A stretch of 48,903 nucleotides of DNA, taken from the NCBI GenBank assembly GCA_024699045.1, contig JAILQK010000081.1:1-48903 (forward strand), in the 5' to 3' direction. Shown here piece after piece: positions 1-8,465 of this stretch. Position numbers and translations under genes: made by a program. Source of the DNA: Lachnospiraceae bacterium (GTDB lineage: Bacteria > Bacillota > Clostridia > Lachnospirales > Lachnospiraceae). Numbering within the stretch: position 1 is the first letter of the stretch; the number at the start of each line of letters is the position of its first letter. The notes under the pieces were generated by a model. That model was not told where the DNA came from. It searched no databases and saw only the letters and a program-made list of their open reading frames with translations.

Positions 1-123
1 ATCCTCGACGATCTTGAGAACGGCAGGAAGCCGAGTACGCAGACCGTAAGGGATCTGAGGCGGGCTATGAGAGGGTATGCGATATATGATGCCCAGACCG
101 TACGGAATATGACGATGCGTTAG
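1..123 (+). CDS. C-terminal fragment of an unidentified protein (cut by window edge)
   Basis: Frame 1 is open from the first base to a TAG at 121-123 and encodes about 40 residues, basic and rich in Arg, Asp and Thr (ends YDAQTVRNMTMR). Codon choice resembles the neighbouring genes. The start lies outside the window, and I recognise no domain in this tail. A promoter for the next gene follows after about 60 bases, so this gene probably belongs to an upstream unit. It could also be a chance open frame, since only 123 bases are visible. Confidence 0.45.
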   Translation: MLDDLENGRKPSTQTVRDLRRAMRGYAIYDAQTVRNMTMR

Positions 124-184
124 TTTGTACTCCGTAGGGAGGATGCAGATCTTTTCTGGATTTATACGGTTCTGAAAATGCAGA

Positions 185-213
185 TTGCAGATTTAAGCAT
201 AGTTTAGTATAAT
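185..213 (+). promoter_or_regulatory. Sigma-A type promoter for the partner-switching operon
   Basis: TTGCAG (185-190), a 17-base spacer and a perfect TATAAT (208-213). Transcription would begin near 220, leaving a leader of about 35 bases with an AGGAGG-type ribosome binding site before the ATG at 255. No other good promoter is evident until after 8374, so this may drive the whole run from 255 to 8374. Confidence 0.7.
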
Positions 214-254
214 AATTTCATTGTGGATTCATATAAATATCAGGAGGAAGAAAA

Positions 255-554
255 ATGAACATCACAAAAAACAAGGATGGCAGCACACTTACGATCGCTC
301 TCGAGGGAAGACTTGATACCACAACGGCTCCTCAGCTTGAGTCAGAGCTTAAGACCGCTCTTGACGGTATCACGGATCTGATCTTTGAGATAAAGGATCT
401 TGCGTATATTTCATCAGCCGGACTTCGCGTACTTCTTTCTGCGCAGAAGATCATGAATAAGCAGGGAAAGATGGTGATCCGCGGCGCAAGCGAAGAGATC
501 ATGGAGATTTTCGACGTTACGGGATTTGTTGATATCCTTACGATAGAGTCATAA
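255..554 (+). CDS. STAS-domain anti-sigma factor antagonist (RsbV/SpoIIAA-like)
   Basis: A 99-residue single STAS domain. Family members bind a sigma-inhibiting kinase and are switched off when it phosphorylates a conserved serine. The N-terminal strand, the EGRLDTTTAPQLE segment and the phosphorylation loop YISSAGLRVLL (Ser53/Ser54) are all present, as is the C-terminal helix after FDVTGF. Length is normal for the family. The start is supported by the strong site AGGAGG just upstream. It is followed after 10 bases by the likely partner kinase-like protein, and an RsbU-type phosphatase that could reactivate it lies at 6716-8374. Which target is released (a sigma factor or another protein) is not visible, because no sigma factor is encoded here. 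Confidence 0.9.
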   Translation: MNITKNKDGSTLTIALEGRLDTTTAPQLESELKTALDGITDLIFEIKDLAYISSAGLRVLLSAQKIMNKQGKMVIRGASEEIMEIFDVTGFVDILTIES

Positions 555-564
555 GGAGAAGCAG

Positions 565-1188
565 TTGACTACAGAAAAGATATATGTGAACAGTCGTGGC
601 GAAGGTCTTGACACGGCTTTTGATCTGGTTGACGGTTTTATCCAAAAAGTCGGACTTTCAGGTAAAAACGCTATTCATATACGTCTGCTTGCCGAAGAGA
701 TGCTCGGTATGGTGAAGGCCATTACCGGAAATTTCAATGCACTTTTCTGGGCTGAGGGCGATGATAAGGAATGTCAGCTGCATCTCAGTGCTGATGTCGA
801 CATGGATGCTGATAAAAGAAAAGAACTCATTGAGGCTTCTACATCCGGAAAGAATGAAGCGGCCAAGGGGATCATGGGCAGGATCCGTGAAGTCGTTGAG
901 GTCTGGATGGAAAACTATGAGGATATAGGCAAGATCCAGATGCAGTATGGCATCGATCCGATAAATTACAGCATGATGGGTGTCGATAATCAGACAATGA
1001 GTCAGGCAGTGCTTACATGGTCTTTGAAACAATATCGTGACGATGTTTCGGGAGCCGTAGATGTTGAAGAGCTCACCGAAGATGTCAGGGACGACCTTGA
1101 GAAATCGATCGTTGCCAATATCGCTGATGATGTCAAGGTAGGCATCATGAACGATAAATTGCAAATGACGATTTTCAAAAAGTTTTAG
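565..1188 (+). CDS. Degenerate RsbW-like anti-sigma/ATPase-fold protein
   Basis: A 207-residue protein starting at TTG (565), preceded by AAGGAG at a good distance. The segment HIRLLAEEMLGMVKAI near residue 40 sits where GHKL kinases carry the N box, and the C-terminal strand with KLQMTIFKKF resembles the end of RsbW-like domains. The N-box asparagine is absent and I see no clear DxGxG ATP-lid motif, so ATP binding or kinase activity is doubtful. It is longer than classic RsbW (about 150-160 residues). Its place directly behind the STAS gene is the main argument for an anti-sigma or switch-partner role. It may bind the STAS protein without phosphorylating it. Confidence 0.65.
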   Translation: MTTEKIYVNSRGEGLDTAFDLVDGFIQKVGLSGKNAIHIRLLAEEMLGMVKAITGNFNALFWAEGDDKECQLHLSADVDMDADKRKELIEASTSGKNEAAKGIMGRIREVVEVWMENYEDIGKIQMQYGIDPINYSMMGVDNQTMSQAVLTWSLKQYRDDVSGAVDVEELTEDVRDDLEKSIVANIADDVKVGIMNDKLQMTIFKKF

Positions 1189-1206
1189 ACACGGGTCCTT
1201 AAGCTA

Positions 1207-2250
1207 ATGATAGATAACGCTGACCAGCTTTTTGCCCGACTTGAAGAAAAAAACATCAGGCTGGATGCCGGTAAAAAGGAGACCATAGCCCGGGTAGACG
1301 AGAAATACCGACTTCGGATCTCGGATCACTACTTTGCTCTGATCGACTGGGACGATGAGGACTGTCCGATATATCGCCAGTGCATTCCGGACGGGAAAGA
1401 ACTGGAAAAACATAAGGGATACAGTGAAGATCCGTTAAACGAGGGTCAGTATGAAAAGGTGCCTTTTCTGATCCATAAGTATCATTCCCGTGCAGCCTTT
1501 ATGTGTTCAAATTTCTGTTATATGCACTGCAGACATTGCACTCGCAAAAATACTGTCATGAACAATTCCATAGCCGACAGGGATTCCTTGCCGCCGGCTC
1601 TGGATTATGTGAGGGAGCATACTGAGATCAATGATATACTGATCACGGGCGGAGATCCGCTGGCTCTTCCTTACGACCTCCTTGAATACTATATAGCCGG
1701 GTTTCGCAGTATTCCCACCGTCAATACCATAAGGATCGGTACGCGGGCGATAGTTACCGAGCCTTCAAGCATCACGGATGAGCTATGTGATATGCTTGAG
1801 AGATACCATCCTGTCTGGGTCTTCACCCAGTTTAATCATCCAAAGGAAGTTACGAAAGAAGCGGCGGAAGCATGTGACCGTCTGCTGAAGAGGGGGATCC
1901 CGCTTGGGAATCAGAGTGTTTTCCTGAAAGGGATAAACGATGATCCGGATACCCTTGAGAAACTGTATACCGATCTTATAGGGATAAGGGTCAGGCCTTA
2001 TTATCTGTATATCTGTGACAGGGTTGACGGCACGGCACATTTCTATGCCGATTATCATGTTGCAGTCGATGTCGTGGAGAAGCTTCGTTACAGGCTGCCG
2101 GGATATGCAGTGCCTAAACTGATCATAGACGCAGACGGTGATAACGGTGGCAAGGTTACGATAGAGAAAAATCACATGCTCCGCGAGACGGAAAAATATC
2201 TGGTGCTTCCGGGCAATACCGAAGATTCAACAACGAAATATTATATCTGA
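1207..2250 (+). CDS. Lysine 2,3-aminomutase-like radical SAM enzyme (KamA family)
   Basis: A 347-residue radical SAM enzyme with the iron-sulfur motif CYMHCRHC (Cys104, Cys108, Cys111) followed by TRK as in KamA proteins, and a glycine-rich ITGGDPLAL segment. The C-terminal part carries the PLP lysine in DADGDNGGK (Lys316). Two aspartates that bind the substrate epsilon-amino group in clostridial lysine 2,3-aminomutase (Asp293 and Asp330 there) have counterparts Asp271 (YICDRVDG) and Asp308, with the same 37-residue spacing. In glutamate 2,3-aminomutases these are Lys and Asn, so lysine to beta-lysine is the likelier reaction. It is shorter than KamA (about 416 residues). The start lacks an obvious ribosome binding site. 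It is followed by an ATP-grasp ligase, which suggests use of the product in a conjugate rather than catabolism. Confidence 0.85.
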   Translation: MIDNADQLFARLEEKNIRLDAGKKETIARVDEKYRLRISDHYFALIDWDDEDCPIYRQCIPDGKELEKHKGYSEDPLNEGQYEKVPFLIHKYHSRAAFMCSNFCYMHCRHCTRKNTVMNNSIADRDSLPPALDYVREHTEINDILITGGDPLALPYDLLEYYIAGFRSIPTVNTIRIGTRAIVTEPSSITDELCDMLERYHPVWVFTQFNHPKEVTKEAAEACDRLLKRGIPLGNQSVFLKGINDDPDTLEKLYTDLIGIRVRPYYLYICDRVDGTAHFYADYHVAVDVVEKLRYRLPGYAVPKLIIDADGDNGGKVTIEKNHMLRETEKYLVLPGNTEDSTTKYYI

Positions 2251-2266
2251 ACAGGAGAAAACTAAA

Positions 2267-3271
2267 TTGACTGTAGGTCTTACTTATGATCTGAGGGAAG
2301 ACTACGGGATCGCAAAGGACAGTATGATCTTTGCCGATTTCTGCCATCCCGAGGAGATCGGATACATGGAGGCTGCTATCAGGCGCAACGGATACGGCGC
2401 TGCCATGATCGGAAACATGTACAAGCTGAATGAAAGGATCCGGAACAATACTCTGGACTGCGATATAGTACTCGTATGTGACGAGGGAATCTCGTCCAGA
2501 AACAGGGAAGCGATCGTTCCTGCGCTCTTAGAGCTCAACAGGATCCCCTATGTGGGAAGCGATGCATACTGTATGGGGCTTTCACAGAATAAGTATCACA
2601 CCAAGCTTGTAGCCGGAGCCCTTGGGATCACCTGCCCCGACGGGATATATCTGGATTACAGGAATGATAACGTCATGGATGAGGACGGGATCATGCGGAT
2701 GCTTTCGGAAAAAGGACTTGATTTTCCGCTCCTTGTAAAGCCCAATGAGGAAGGCTACAGCATGGGAGTATTTCTGGTAAAGGACAAAGAAGAGCTCTTA
2801 AAGGCAGTGAAAAGCGATTTTGACAATTACCATGAACCGGTGCTGGTAGAGGAATATATCGACGGAAAGGAAGTCTATGTTCCGATCGTGGGAACGGGAG
2901 ACGAGGCCTATACGCTCCCGGTAGGCAGGGTTGTCGCAGAAGACGGTTCTGATGTGGCGATCTACTGTGTCGAGGATAAATGCTATGACTGGTCTCATTA
3001 TGAGGCATGTGAACTTCCGGAGGAGACAGCCGGCAGGATGAAGGCGGAGTCATTGAAGCTCTATCGGCATATGGGATGCCGTGATTTCGGACGATGTGAC
3101 TACAGGCTTAAGAAGGATGGAACTCCGGTGATGATAGAGATCACACCGCGTCCCGGACTGACCGAAGAGGGGCCTTTTGAAAGCAGTGCCAAAGCGGCAG
3201 GAATGACTTATGACGGTCTTTTGAAAGAGATAATAAACAGCGCTGCAAAACGATATGGATTGACAGACTGA
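2267..3271 (+). CDS. ATP-grasp ligase related to D-alanine--D-alanine ligase
   Basis: A 334-residue ATP-grasp enzyme starting at TTG (2267) behind AGGAG. The middle matches D-Ala ligases: IPYVGSDAYCMGLSQNKYHT, then ATP-binding strands FPLLVKPNEEG and EPVLVEEYIDGKEV. The C-terminal metal-binding block is present as RCDYRL and MIEITPRPGLTEEGPF. The HGxxGEDG signature of true Ddl is replaced by CDEGISSRNREAI, and the usual ENT of the metal loop is EIT, so cell-wall D-Ala-D-Ala synthesis is unlikely. The fold joins a carboxylate to an amine with ATP cleavage. Its substrate may be the beta-amino acid made by the preceding enzyme, but that is inference from gene order. Confidence 0.75.
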   Translation: MTVGLTYDLREDYGIAKDSMIFADFCHPEEIGYMEAAIRRNGYGAAMIGNMYKLNERIRNNTLDCDIVLVCDEGISSRNREAIVPALLELNRIPYVGSDAYCMGLSQNKYHTKLVAGALGITCPDGIYLDYRNDNVMDEDGIMRMLSEKGLDFPLLVKPNEEGYSMGVFLVKDKEELLKAVKSDFDNYHEPVLVEEYIDGKEVYVPIVGTGDEAYTLPVGRVVAEDGSDVAIYCVEDKCYDWSHYEACELPEETAGRMKAESLKLYRHMGCRDFGRCDYRLKKDGTPVMIEITPRPGLTEEGPFESSAKAAGMTYDGLLKEIINSAAKRYGLTD

Positions 3272-3272
3272 C

Positions 3273-6200
3273 ATGGATAAAAAAAAGAGTAGGGTATTTC
3301 AGCTTGTCATATGTGTTTTTATATGCGGGATCATAGCCCTTGCCGCGATACTCAACGCGTATTCTTTTATGTACAGCAGCGTGGAGGCTGTCGGCGAAAA
3401 TAAGGCGGTGATCCTTTCCCAGCTCAAAGGGACGCTTGAGTACGGACTGAAATACGGCAAGGAGCTAGATAATTATTACGATATCGAGGATATCTTCGAA
3501 AAGATACAGAAGTATTGCGAATCGGAACAGTCCTACATAGTCGATAACGATCTTAAGCTTCTGTACGGAGAAGGCCAGCCGGATGATCTGTCCGAAAAGA
3601 TCGCGCAAATGGAGACCGAGAAGAGCCAGCAGATCCTCTGGGTCGACGGTAATACCCAGCATATCCTTCAGTCGATCAACGGTGCTTATGAAAGAGCGGG
3701 CTATATAGGGATCACCTGCAGCACCGAAAAGATGAAAGCGTTTTCACACCGGTATGTACGCCGTATTTATATGTTTGCGCTTGCGGAAGCGCTGATAGGG
3801 ATACTGCTCTTTCTGGTGCTCTTCAGACTGCTGCCCCACCGGTTTAAGGAGAGAAGACTTAAATTCCTCATCATGGCAGCGATCATCGTTACAAATGTGA
3901 TCTCGATCCTCCCGTCATATTTCGTGCTGAAAGCAGGTTACGAAGCTTTGTCATCCGATGTGGCTCAGAGCATCCTGGCTCAGAATTCGGATGATATCAA
4001 CAGGATAATCTCCGAAGGCGTGAACTACAGTGATATCAAGGATTCGGAGGTCTACTATAAGGGAATTGCCGATCTGAGTGAACAGATCGATTCCGTATCG
4101 CTGTCGGAGACCGAAGGAGCAGGCGATATCTCGATAGAGCTTGCCGAAGATGAGAACGGAGAGAAGAGATATCTCAATGCGGTCATTTCGACTCTGTATT
4201 ACAACAGGAAACTAACGGTCGCCGTATTAAACACTCTTGTCACCACGATCACGGCCATAATGATCTCGATCGAGATCCTGTCATTCCTTTTGGGACTTCT
4301 GGTCGATGAGGACCGGGAGAGGAGAAAACTCAGGGACAACAGTGAACGGAAGACCATTGAGAATCCGGGCCTTGTGCGGGGACTTTCGTTTTTCTTTTCC
4401 GCCTTCAGATATATGGCGGTCGCTTTCATGTCCATAGTACTGGCGGAGATCTATCAGCCCATCTATGTTTTCGGTAAAGAGATCCCTTATGAGATACTTA
4501 TGAGTCTGCCCCTTTCGGGTCAGGTCTTCATTTCGATGATCACTTCATATATCTCGGGGATCGTGATCCATAAGTTCGGCTGGAAGAAGACTTCGCTTGC
4601 GGGGATCCTGATCATGATCTTAGGAACCCTTGCCTCGGCTTTTGCAAAAAGTCCTGTCCCTTTTATCCTGGCCCAGATGCTCGTAGGAACGGGGCTTGGA
4701 TTTGCCAAGATGGGGATCGATATCTATGCGGTCGCGGTATCGTCCGATGAGGATATGCCGGAATATACCGCCGGAGCCAATGCCGGGATAATAGTAGGCT
4801 TCTCTTCCTCGGCAGCCCTCGGAGCACTCATAGCCAATATATTCGGATATTCGGGCGCTTATATCGTGATGAGCGTGCTTGGGGTAGGAGTCCTGATGCT
4901 TGTCATGTCGTTTGGGATGAATGTAGCGCCTCAGGAGGAGAGACCCGAGGAGACGGAATCGGATCCGAGTGGCGAGAATTCCAGACCGGATCTGAGATTT
5001 CCTGCGTATATCCTTTTTATCATCATCCCTTATTTCTTTATAATGATGTTTGTGGATTATTTCTTCCCTGTTTATGCCAACAGTGAGGGTATAACAACCG
5101 ATGCGATCGGTTATGTTATGCTCATATACGGGATAGTGACGGCATATATCGGCACGCCTCTTTGTCCGAAGCTTACAAAGAAGATGGACTCGGCCGTGCT
5201 TATGCCGGTGATCCTGCTCATACTCGCGGGAAGCCTGTTTGCTTTTTCGATACGTAATTTTGTGGTCGTCGCCGCAGTGATAGTGGCGCTCATCGGGATA
5301 GCGGACGGGATAATGCCGAGTATCCAGTTCATGTATGTTTATGACCTCCCCTTCTCAAAGCGTATAGGTTTCTCCAAGGCTCTCGGGATCGAAGGGTTTT
5401 TCAGCAGCATGATCGGCGCGGCTGCTCCGGTGATCTTCGGTGTAGTCATGATGTATGGTAACGGCGGCCTTGCTCTTATCGCGATCCTCATCGCAATCTG
5501 CGCGGTCGTATTCATGCTTATGAACGGGATCATCGGAAAGAAGGGCGGAAATAACGGCGGAAAGAAACCCCTGGCGATGATGCTTTGCGTTGTGATGGCC
5601 GGTTCGCTGATCTTTAATACCGTTGAAGGACGTTGTGCTACCGGAGGAGACAGAGGAAAGCTTAAGATCGGATATTGTCAGGCCGGAGATTATTATGAGT
5701 TTGATTATCAGCTCTATCAGATCGGAATGGGGCTTCAGGAGCTCGGAGAGATCGCTCCGGGCACGCTTGACGGTTTTGAGCAGGGAGACAGCGCGGCTGA
5801 TGTATGGGCGGCGCTTTGTGAGAGTGAGAGCGAACACTATGAGTTCACTCCCGAATGCTATATTGATACGGCTTCCTTAGAGTTCAGCACTATAAACAAG
5901 GTACTCGCGGGAGAAAAGCTCGGAGAGCTCATAAGTTCAAATGATATCGATCTTATGATAACCATGGGGACAAGCGCGGGGACCATGGTAAGGGATTGCA
6001 GTGATGTTCCCTATATGAATTTTATCGCCAGCGATCCGGTGAGTTCCGAGATCACGGGCGGGGTGACCTATTCGGGAGATCCCAGAAAATGGGCGCATGT
6101 CAGTACCGGAGTCGAGGAGAAGGCGCTGGATGTAATGGATGATATTTTTGATCCGGACAAGCTGGGGATAGTATACAGCGCGGAGGATCCGGAGGCCTAT

Positions 6201-6719
6201 ATCTACAGTGGAGCCGCAAGCCTTGATGAATATGCAAAGGCAAACCGGAAGAAGGTCGTTACCGAATTCGTTACGGATGAATTCGAGGATACCGAAGAGG
6301 CATACCAGAATTACAAAAAAGAGATGCTTGAGGCGCATGAGAAGCTTGCATCGGCAGGCATAGATCTTTATATCCTGACAACGTCCTATTTAAGACTCGA
6401 GGATTTTGATGAGGTTCTTCAGCCTTTCATGGAGCATGGGATACCGGTATTTTCCATCAACAGCACGGAGGACGTCAGATGCGGAGCACTGGCTGCGGTT
6501 GAGATGTTTGATTACAAGAATATAGGCAGGTTTGCCGCTGGCACGATGAGACAGTACAGGGAAGGGGCTTCCCTCGATGAGCTGAGTCAGGAATATCTGA
6601 CATCGCCGTTTTTGGTCCTTAACATCGACACCATAAGACGGACCGGAGTTAAAATGTCACTTGAGACTTTATTGTCCGCAAGCAAGATATACAAAAGGTA
6701 CGGGGGTGAAACGCAATGA
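3273..6719 (+). CDS. Fusion of extracellular sensor, MFS transporter and tethered ABC-type solute-binding domain
   Basis: A 1148-residue protein in one uninterrupted frame. In order: membrane helix (about 10-32), extracellular region (35-163), two helices (165-187, 197-216), a second extracellular region (217-315), a helix (316-341), a charged linker, then a 12-helix MFS-like domain (about 370-755), a hydrophobic segment (764-785) and a solute-binding domain (about 795-1140). The last resembles the ABC_sub_bind family: IGYCQAG, then DLMITMGTSAGTM, and near the end ALAAVEMFDYKNIGRFAA. Counting helices from an inside N terminus puts the binding domain outside. I infer a receptor-transporter whose ligand is presented by its own binding domain. 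It starts 2 bases after the ligase gene and overlaps the phosphatase gene by ATGA, which ties it to both. It is unlikely to be an assembly fusion, because the frame and codon use are uniform. Confidence 0.8.
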   Translation: MDKKKSRVFQLVICVFICGIIALAAILNAYSFMYSSVEAVGENKAVILSQLKGTLEYGLKYGKELDNYYDIEDIFEKIQKYCESEQSYIVDNDLKLLYGEGQPDDLSEKIAQMETEKSQQILWVDGNTQHILQSINGAYERAGYIGITCSTEKMKAFSHRYVRRIYMFALAEALIGILLFLVLFRLLPHRFKERRLKFLIMAAIIVTNVISILPSYFVLKAGYEALSSDVAQSILAQNSDDINRIISEGVNYSDIKDSEVYYKGIADLSEQIDSVSLSETEGAGDISIELAEDENGEKRYLNAVISTLYYNRKLTVAVLNTLVTTITAIMISIEILSFLLGLLVDEDRERRKLRDNSERKTIENPGLVRGLSFFFSAFRYMAVAFMSIVLAEIYQPIYVFGKEIPYEILMSLPLSGQVFISMITSYISGIVIHKFGWKKTSLAGILIMILGTLASAFAKSPVPFILAQMLVGTGLGFAKMGIDIYAVAVSSDEDMPEYTAGANAGIIVGFSSSAALGALIANIFGYSGAYIVMSVLGVGVLMLVMSFGMNVAPQEERPEETESDPSGENSRPDLRFPAYILFIIIPYFFIMMFVDYFFPVYANSEGITTDAIGYVMLIYGIVTAYIGTPLCPKLTKKMDSAVLMPVILLILAGSLFAFSIRNFVVVAAVIVALIGIADGIMPSIQFMYVYDLPFSKRIGFSKALGIEGFFSSMIGAAAPVIFGVVMMYGNGGLALIAILIAICAVVFMLMNGIIGKKGGNNGGKKPLAMMLCVVMAGSLIFNTVEGRCATGGDRGKLKIGYCQAGDYYEFDYQLYQIGMGLQELGEIAPGTLDGFEQGDSAADVWAALCESESEHYEFTPECYIDTASLEFSTINKVLAGEKLGELISSNDIDLMITMGTSAGTMVRDCSDVPYMNFIASDPVSSEITGGVTYSGDPRKWAHVSTGVEEKALDVMDDIFDPDKLGIVYSAEDPEAYIYSGAASLDEYAKANRKKVVTEFVTDEFEDTEEAYQNYKKEMLEAHEKLASAGIDLYILTTSYLRLEDFDEVLQPFMEHGIPVFSINSTEDVRCGALAAVEMFDYKNIGRFAAGTMRQYREGASLDELSQEYLTSPFLVLNIDTIRRTGVKMSLETLLSASKIYKRYGGETQ

Positions 6720-8374
6720 AAAAGACGATAGGAATAAGAGCGAAGGTCATTATCTGCACGGTGCTGGCCATGACGATCCTGACGGCCGTGATCTCGTGGA
6801 TAGGTTATTTCACGTTCAATAAAAATGTCCTGAAAAATTATGTGAAATACGCGGAACTCGTGATAGAATCCGCAAATACGGTTTTTGATACCTATGATAT
6901 GGGTGATATGATCAGGGACCGTTCCATGGGGGAGAAGTATGAGGAGGCCAGACTCGAACTCAACAAGATCAAAAACAATGCTGATATCATGTACCTGTAT
7001 TCGGTGTATTTTGAGGATATAAACGATCCGAATAGTATCTGCTACGCTATAAACGCAAAGAACGATGAGGAGCTTAATGTAGGACTTCCGGTCGAGGAGA
7101 TCTACAGCTACATGGCAGAACCGTGTGAGGAGGATGCTTTTGCCGACAGTACGCTAGAGCTTTTCCGGAAGTGTCTCCTCTCCGGCGATACGGATATCAA
7201 ATATGAGGAGAGCGAGACGAGCGAATATGGAAGGCTGATCACCTGTTACAGGGCGGTTTTTGACAGTGACGGAAATCCTGTGGGGATCATCGGGGCGGAT
7301 ATCGATATCAATCAGATCAATACGGATCTGAATGAATACCTGAGGATCGTAATGATAACCGCATTGTTCTTTACGCTGGTGATCATAGGGTTCTTTATCT
7401 TCCTTGTCGGCATGCTCATCACCCGTCCGGTGGAGAGCATGGCACACAGTACAGATCTGTTCTTAAAGATGATGGATGCCAGTACTCCACCGGAGGATCT
7501 GGCATACAAAAAGGTCATCGTAAAGGGCCATGACGAGATACATATGCTCGCCAAAAACATCGAAAGTCTGGTAGAAGGCGTTGTAAACTATATGCTGAAC
7601 CTCAAGAACGTCACTGCCGAGAAGGAAAGGATCGGGGCGGAACTTAATGTCGCGACCCAGATCCAGGCCGATATGCTCCCGAGGATATTCCCGGCTTTCC
7701 CCGGCAGAGAAGAGTTCGATATTTATGCCAGCATGACCCCTGCCAAGGAGGTCGGAGGAGATTTCTACGATCTGTTCCTTATCGATGAGGATCATATCGG
7801 ACTTGTAATGGCTGACGTCTCTGGTAAAGGGGTTCCGGCGGCGCTCTTCATGGTGATCGCAAAGACGCTTATCAAAAACAGGGCAATGCTCGGGGGATCC
7901 CCTTCCGAGGTGCTGGCTGATGCGAATGAGCAGCTTTGCGAAGGGAATGAAGCGGAGCTTTTTGTCACCGTTTGGATAGCTATCATAGAGATCTCCACAG
8001 GAAAGGGCGTTGCGGCAAATGCCGGTCACGAGAATCCGATACTGCGGAGGAAGGACGGTAAATATGAGATGGTGACGTACAGGCATTCTCCGGCGGTCGC
8101 TACCATAGAAGGACTGAATTTCAAACAGCATGAGTTTGAGATTTTCCCCGGAGATACGCTTTTTGTATATACGGACGGCGTCCCGGAGGCAACCAATGCC
8201 CATGACGAGCTCTATGGCACGGACCGTTTGCTCGATGTGCTCAACAGCGATCCGGATGCTGATACCAAGCAGCTTCTTATCAATGTAAAAGATTCCGTTG
8301 ACGGTTTTGTCGGTCTTGCCCCGCAGTTTGATGATATAACGATGCTGGCGTTCAGATATTTCGGACCGAAATAA
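6716..8374 (+). CDS. Sensor PP2C-type serine phosphatase (RsbU/SpoIIE family) with HAMP
   Basis: A 552-residue membrane protein: helix 1 (about 9-31), extracellular sensor domain (35-205, with Cache-like GIIGADIDI near its end), helix 2 (211-236), HAMP-like linker (238-295), coiled segment (about 298-325) and a SpoIIE phosphatase domain (335-550). Catalytic metal motifs are visible as GGDFYD, MADVSGKGVPAALFM, YTDGVPEA and DDITML. Family members dephosphorylate STAS antagonists, so the protein at 255-554 is the natural substrate. The ATG overlaps the previous stop (ATGA), with GGGGGTG upstream as ribosome binding site. The operon thus begins and ends with partner-switching parts. Confidence 0.9.
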   Translation: MKKTIGIRAKVIICTVLAMTILTAVISWIGYFTFNKNVLKNYVKYAELVIESANTVFDTYDMGDMIRDRSMGEKYEEARLELNKIKNNADIMYLYSVYFEDINDPNSICYAINAKNDEELNVGLPVEEIYSYMAEPCEEDAFADSTLELFRKCLLSGDTDIKYEESETSEYGRLITCYRAVFDSDGNPVGIIGADIDINQINTDLNEYLRIVMITALFFTLVIIGFFIFLVGMLITRPVESMAHSTDLFLKMMDASTPPEDLAYKKVIVKGHDEIHMLAKNIESLVEGVVNYMLNLKNVTAEKERIGAELNVATQIQADMLPRIFPAFPGREEFDIYASMTPAKEVGGDFYDLFLIDEDHIGLVMADVSGKGVPAALFMVIAKTLIKNRAMLGGSPSEVLADANEQLCEGNEAELFVTVWIAIIEISTGKGVAANAGHENPILRRKDGKYEMVTYRHSPAVATIEGLNFKQHEFEIFPGDTLFVYTDGVPEATNAHDELYGTDRLLDVLNSDPDADTKQLLINVKDSVDGFVGLAPQFDDITMLAFRYFGPK

Positions 8375-8382
8375 GGTTTTAG

Positions 8383-8411
8383 TTGTTATTATTGGCGTAA
8401 AATGGTACAAT
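8383..8411 (+). promoter_or_regulatory. Promoter for the Q/E-rich repeat protein
   Basis: TTGTTA (8383-8388), 17-base spacer, TACAAT (8406-8411), just after the phosphatase stop. The leader is about 50 bases, ending in AAAGGAG before ATG 8466. Confidence 0.6.
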
Positions 8412-8465
8412 CAGCTTAAGTATGGTGTGTTCCATGGAGGGATTATCTCCAGAAAGGAGAGAGTT

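Noticed and set aside
2267-3271. True D-alanine--D-alanine ligase for peptidoglycan
   Set aside because: Key Ddl signatures are replaced, and the gene is in an operon with an aminomutase rather than with wall synthesis genes.
3273-6719. Long fusion as a sequencing artefact joining two genes
   Set aside because: A single uniform frame, a consistent membrane topology and a hydrophobic joining segment argue for a real fusion, though homologue comparison would decide.
7463-8410. Reverse-strand open frame of 315 codons opposite the phosphatase gene
   Set aside because: It is a shadow of the SpoIIE domain coding sequence; its composition is not protein-like and it has no start signals.
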